From CAYFZR01 sp046760505 [NCBI: Candidatus Hydrothermarchaeota archaeon] (GTDB taxonomy: Archaea > CAYFZR01): a stretch of DNA of 13,252 nt. Of the stretch, positions 12,603-13,252 are shown piece by piece. The position numbers and the translations under genes were made by a program. The stretch is from contig JBHIEG010000039.1 of assembly GCA_046760505.1 (NCBI GenBank), forward strand, positions 1 to 13,252. The letters are read 5' to 3'. Position 1 is the first letter of the stretch, and each line of letters opens with the position of its first letter. The notes beneath the pieces were generated by a model. The model was not told where the DNA came from, did no database searches, and worked only from the letters and a program-made list of their open reading frames with translations.

Positions 12603-13099
12603 TTTTTGAAGGAAAGGCTCATAAATTCGGAGACAACATAAATACGGATTACATCATCTCCGGAAAGTATAAGTTCTCTACTCTAGACATGAAAGAACTA
12701 GCAAAACATTTGATGGAGGATATAGACCCTAATTTCTACGAGAAAATCACTCCGGGAGATATAATTGTTGGAGGAAAGAATTTTGGTTGCGGCTCAAGCA
12801 GGGAGCAGGCACCTCTGGTAATAAAGCATGCCAACATTTCATGCGTTATAGCAAAGAGTTTTGCGAGAATATTCTACAGAAATGGAATAAACATAGGACT
12901 TCCTCTGATAGAATGCGAATCCGTTGATGAAATAAGCGATGGAGACTTAATCACTGTAAATTTAGAAGAAGGCAAGATAATAAACAGGACCAAGAATAGA
13001 GAGATTAAAACGAAAAAATTACCAGAATTCATGCTTAGAATACTCAGAGAAGGCGGTCTTGCAGAGCACTTTAAGAAGCATGGCGGTTTTAATTTCTAA
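12599..13099 (+). CDS. leuD: 3-isopropylmalate/homoaconitate-type dehydratase, small subunit
   Basis: The 166-residue small (swivel-domain) subunit partnering the preceding gene. It shows [10 protein letters not shown] (10-19), [12 protein letters not shown] (58-69), [11 protein letters not shown] and N-I-G-L-P-L, all standard in archaeal LeuD/HacB. The loop that sets substrate choice in this family, after the N-T-D segment, reads Y24-K-F-S27. Methanogen homologues are distinguished by motifs here such as Y-L-R-T in homoaconitase, so Y-K-F-S does not give a clear call. The ATG overlaps the leuC stop (ATGA), typical of coupled subunits. Last gene of the operon. Confidence 0.9.
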   Translation: MIFEGKAHKFGDNINTDYIISGKYKFSTLDMKELAKHLMEDIDPNFYEKITPGDIIVGGKNFGCGSSREQAPLVIKHANISCVIAKSFARIFYRNGINIGLPLIECESVDEISDGDLITVNLEEGKIINRTKNREIKTKKLPEFMLRILREGGLAEHFKKHGGFNF

Positions 13100-13252
13100 A
13101 GAAGGGGGTCTTAAGTAATTTATACTGAATTTACACTATTTCACCCTACCACCCCCTCTCTACACCCCTTATAAAATAGAGGGTGGAAATAGGGCGGATA
13201 AAAAGTTTAGAACGGAAAAAGAGTAAAAAAGTAGAAAACAACCCTCTTGTCT
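13100..13252. other. Right-edge intergenic region with C-rich hairpin and A-runs
   Basis: No reading frame of note. An imperfect hairpin spans 13144-13194: CCCTA/TAGGG (13144-13148, 13190-13194), CCACCC/GGGTGG (13149-13154, 13181-13186) and TCTA/TAGA (13159-13162, 13177-13180), with bulges AAA and CCTC and a loop of about 14 bases. Three A-runs (13200-13205, 13217-13221, 13226-13231) are T-runs on the minus strand and could terminate a converging gene beyond the window. The hairpin may mark the 3' end of the leu operon transcript. Confidence 0.45.

Noticed and set aside
13142-13170. G-quadruplex on the minus strand
   Set aside because: Only three G-runs of three or more (GGGG, GGGGG, GGG) are present; a fourth would need a two-G run, so support is weak.
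13168-13178. TTATAAAATA as a TATA box for a downstream gene
   Set aside because: The bases upstream are C-rich, unlike a BRE, and the element sits in the loop of a hairpin; nearby T-runs on the minus strand suggest a convergent gene instead.
1-13252. CRISPR array, insertion sequence or integrated element
   Set aside because: No regularly spaced repeats, transposase, integrase or target duplications were seen, and composition is even across the window.

Overview
This is a compact, A+T-rich archaeal chromosome segment. The archaeal assignment rests on a short archaeal-type PEP carboxylase, an archaeal clamp-loader small subunit (RfcS), a four-subunit pyruvate ferredoxin oxidoreductase, a tRNA-Trp split by a bulge-helix-bulge intron, TATA boxes 20-35 bases ahead of starts, and a mix of leaderless and Shine-Dalgarno starts with ATG, GTG and TTG codons. 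A euryarchaeal or related anaerobe is the best guess; I cannot name the lineage. No CRISPR, insertion sequence, rRNA or integrase is visible, and no gene-free stretch exceeds 300 bases.

Layout: (1) 76-2041, minus strand: tRNA-Trp, then PEP carboxylase, then a small thioredoxin-fold protein, each with its own TATA box. (2) 2140-3190: two small membrane proteins facing each other, one PH-like (plus), one SHOCT-like with an outer domain (minus). (3) 3325-6143, plus: porG-porD-porA-porB, overlapping, behind a TATA box lying inside a perfect inverted repeat. (4) 6123-8510, minus: an NfeD-type membrane serine protease followed by a radical SAM protein of the AmrS/PflA-activase group. (5) 8558-13099, plus: rfcS, a HerA-like protein with broken ATPase motifs, argF, leuC and leuD, joined by overlaps or a 2-base gap and probably one transcript. 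(6) 13100-13252: C-rich hairpin and A-runs, no gene seen.

Metabolic thread: pyruvate oxidoreductase interconverts acetyl-CoA and pyruvate, PEP carboxylase makes oxaloacetate, and ornithine carbamoyltransferase and the LeuCD-type isomerase use the resulting carbon for arginine and for leucine (or a related 2-oxoacid chain extension). The clamp loader and its partner gene are replication-related and sit at the head of an otherwise biosynthetic operon.

The most interesting items are the 46-base tRNA-Trp intron, which carries a 9-base complement to the anticodon loop positioned by the box D' +5 rule to direct 2'-O-methylation of C34 in a fold that excludes the splicing fold; the HerA-like pseudo-ATPase overlapping rfcS; and the dyads around the por and ppcA TATA boxes.
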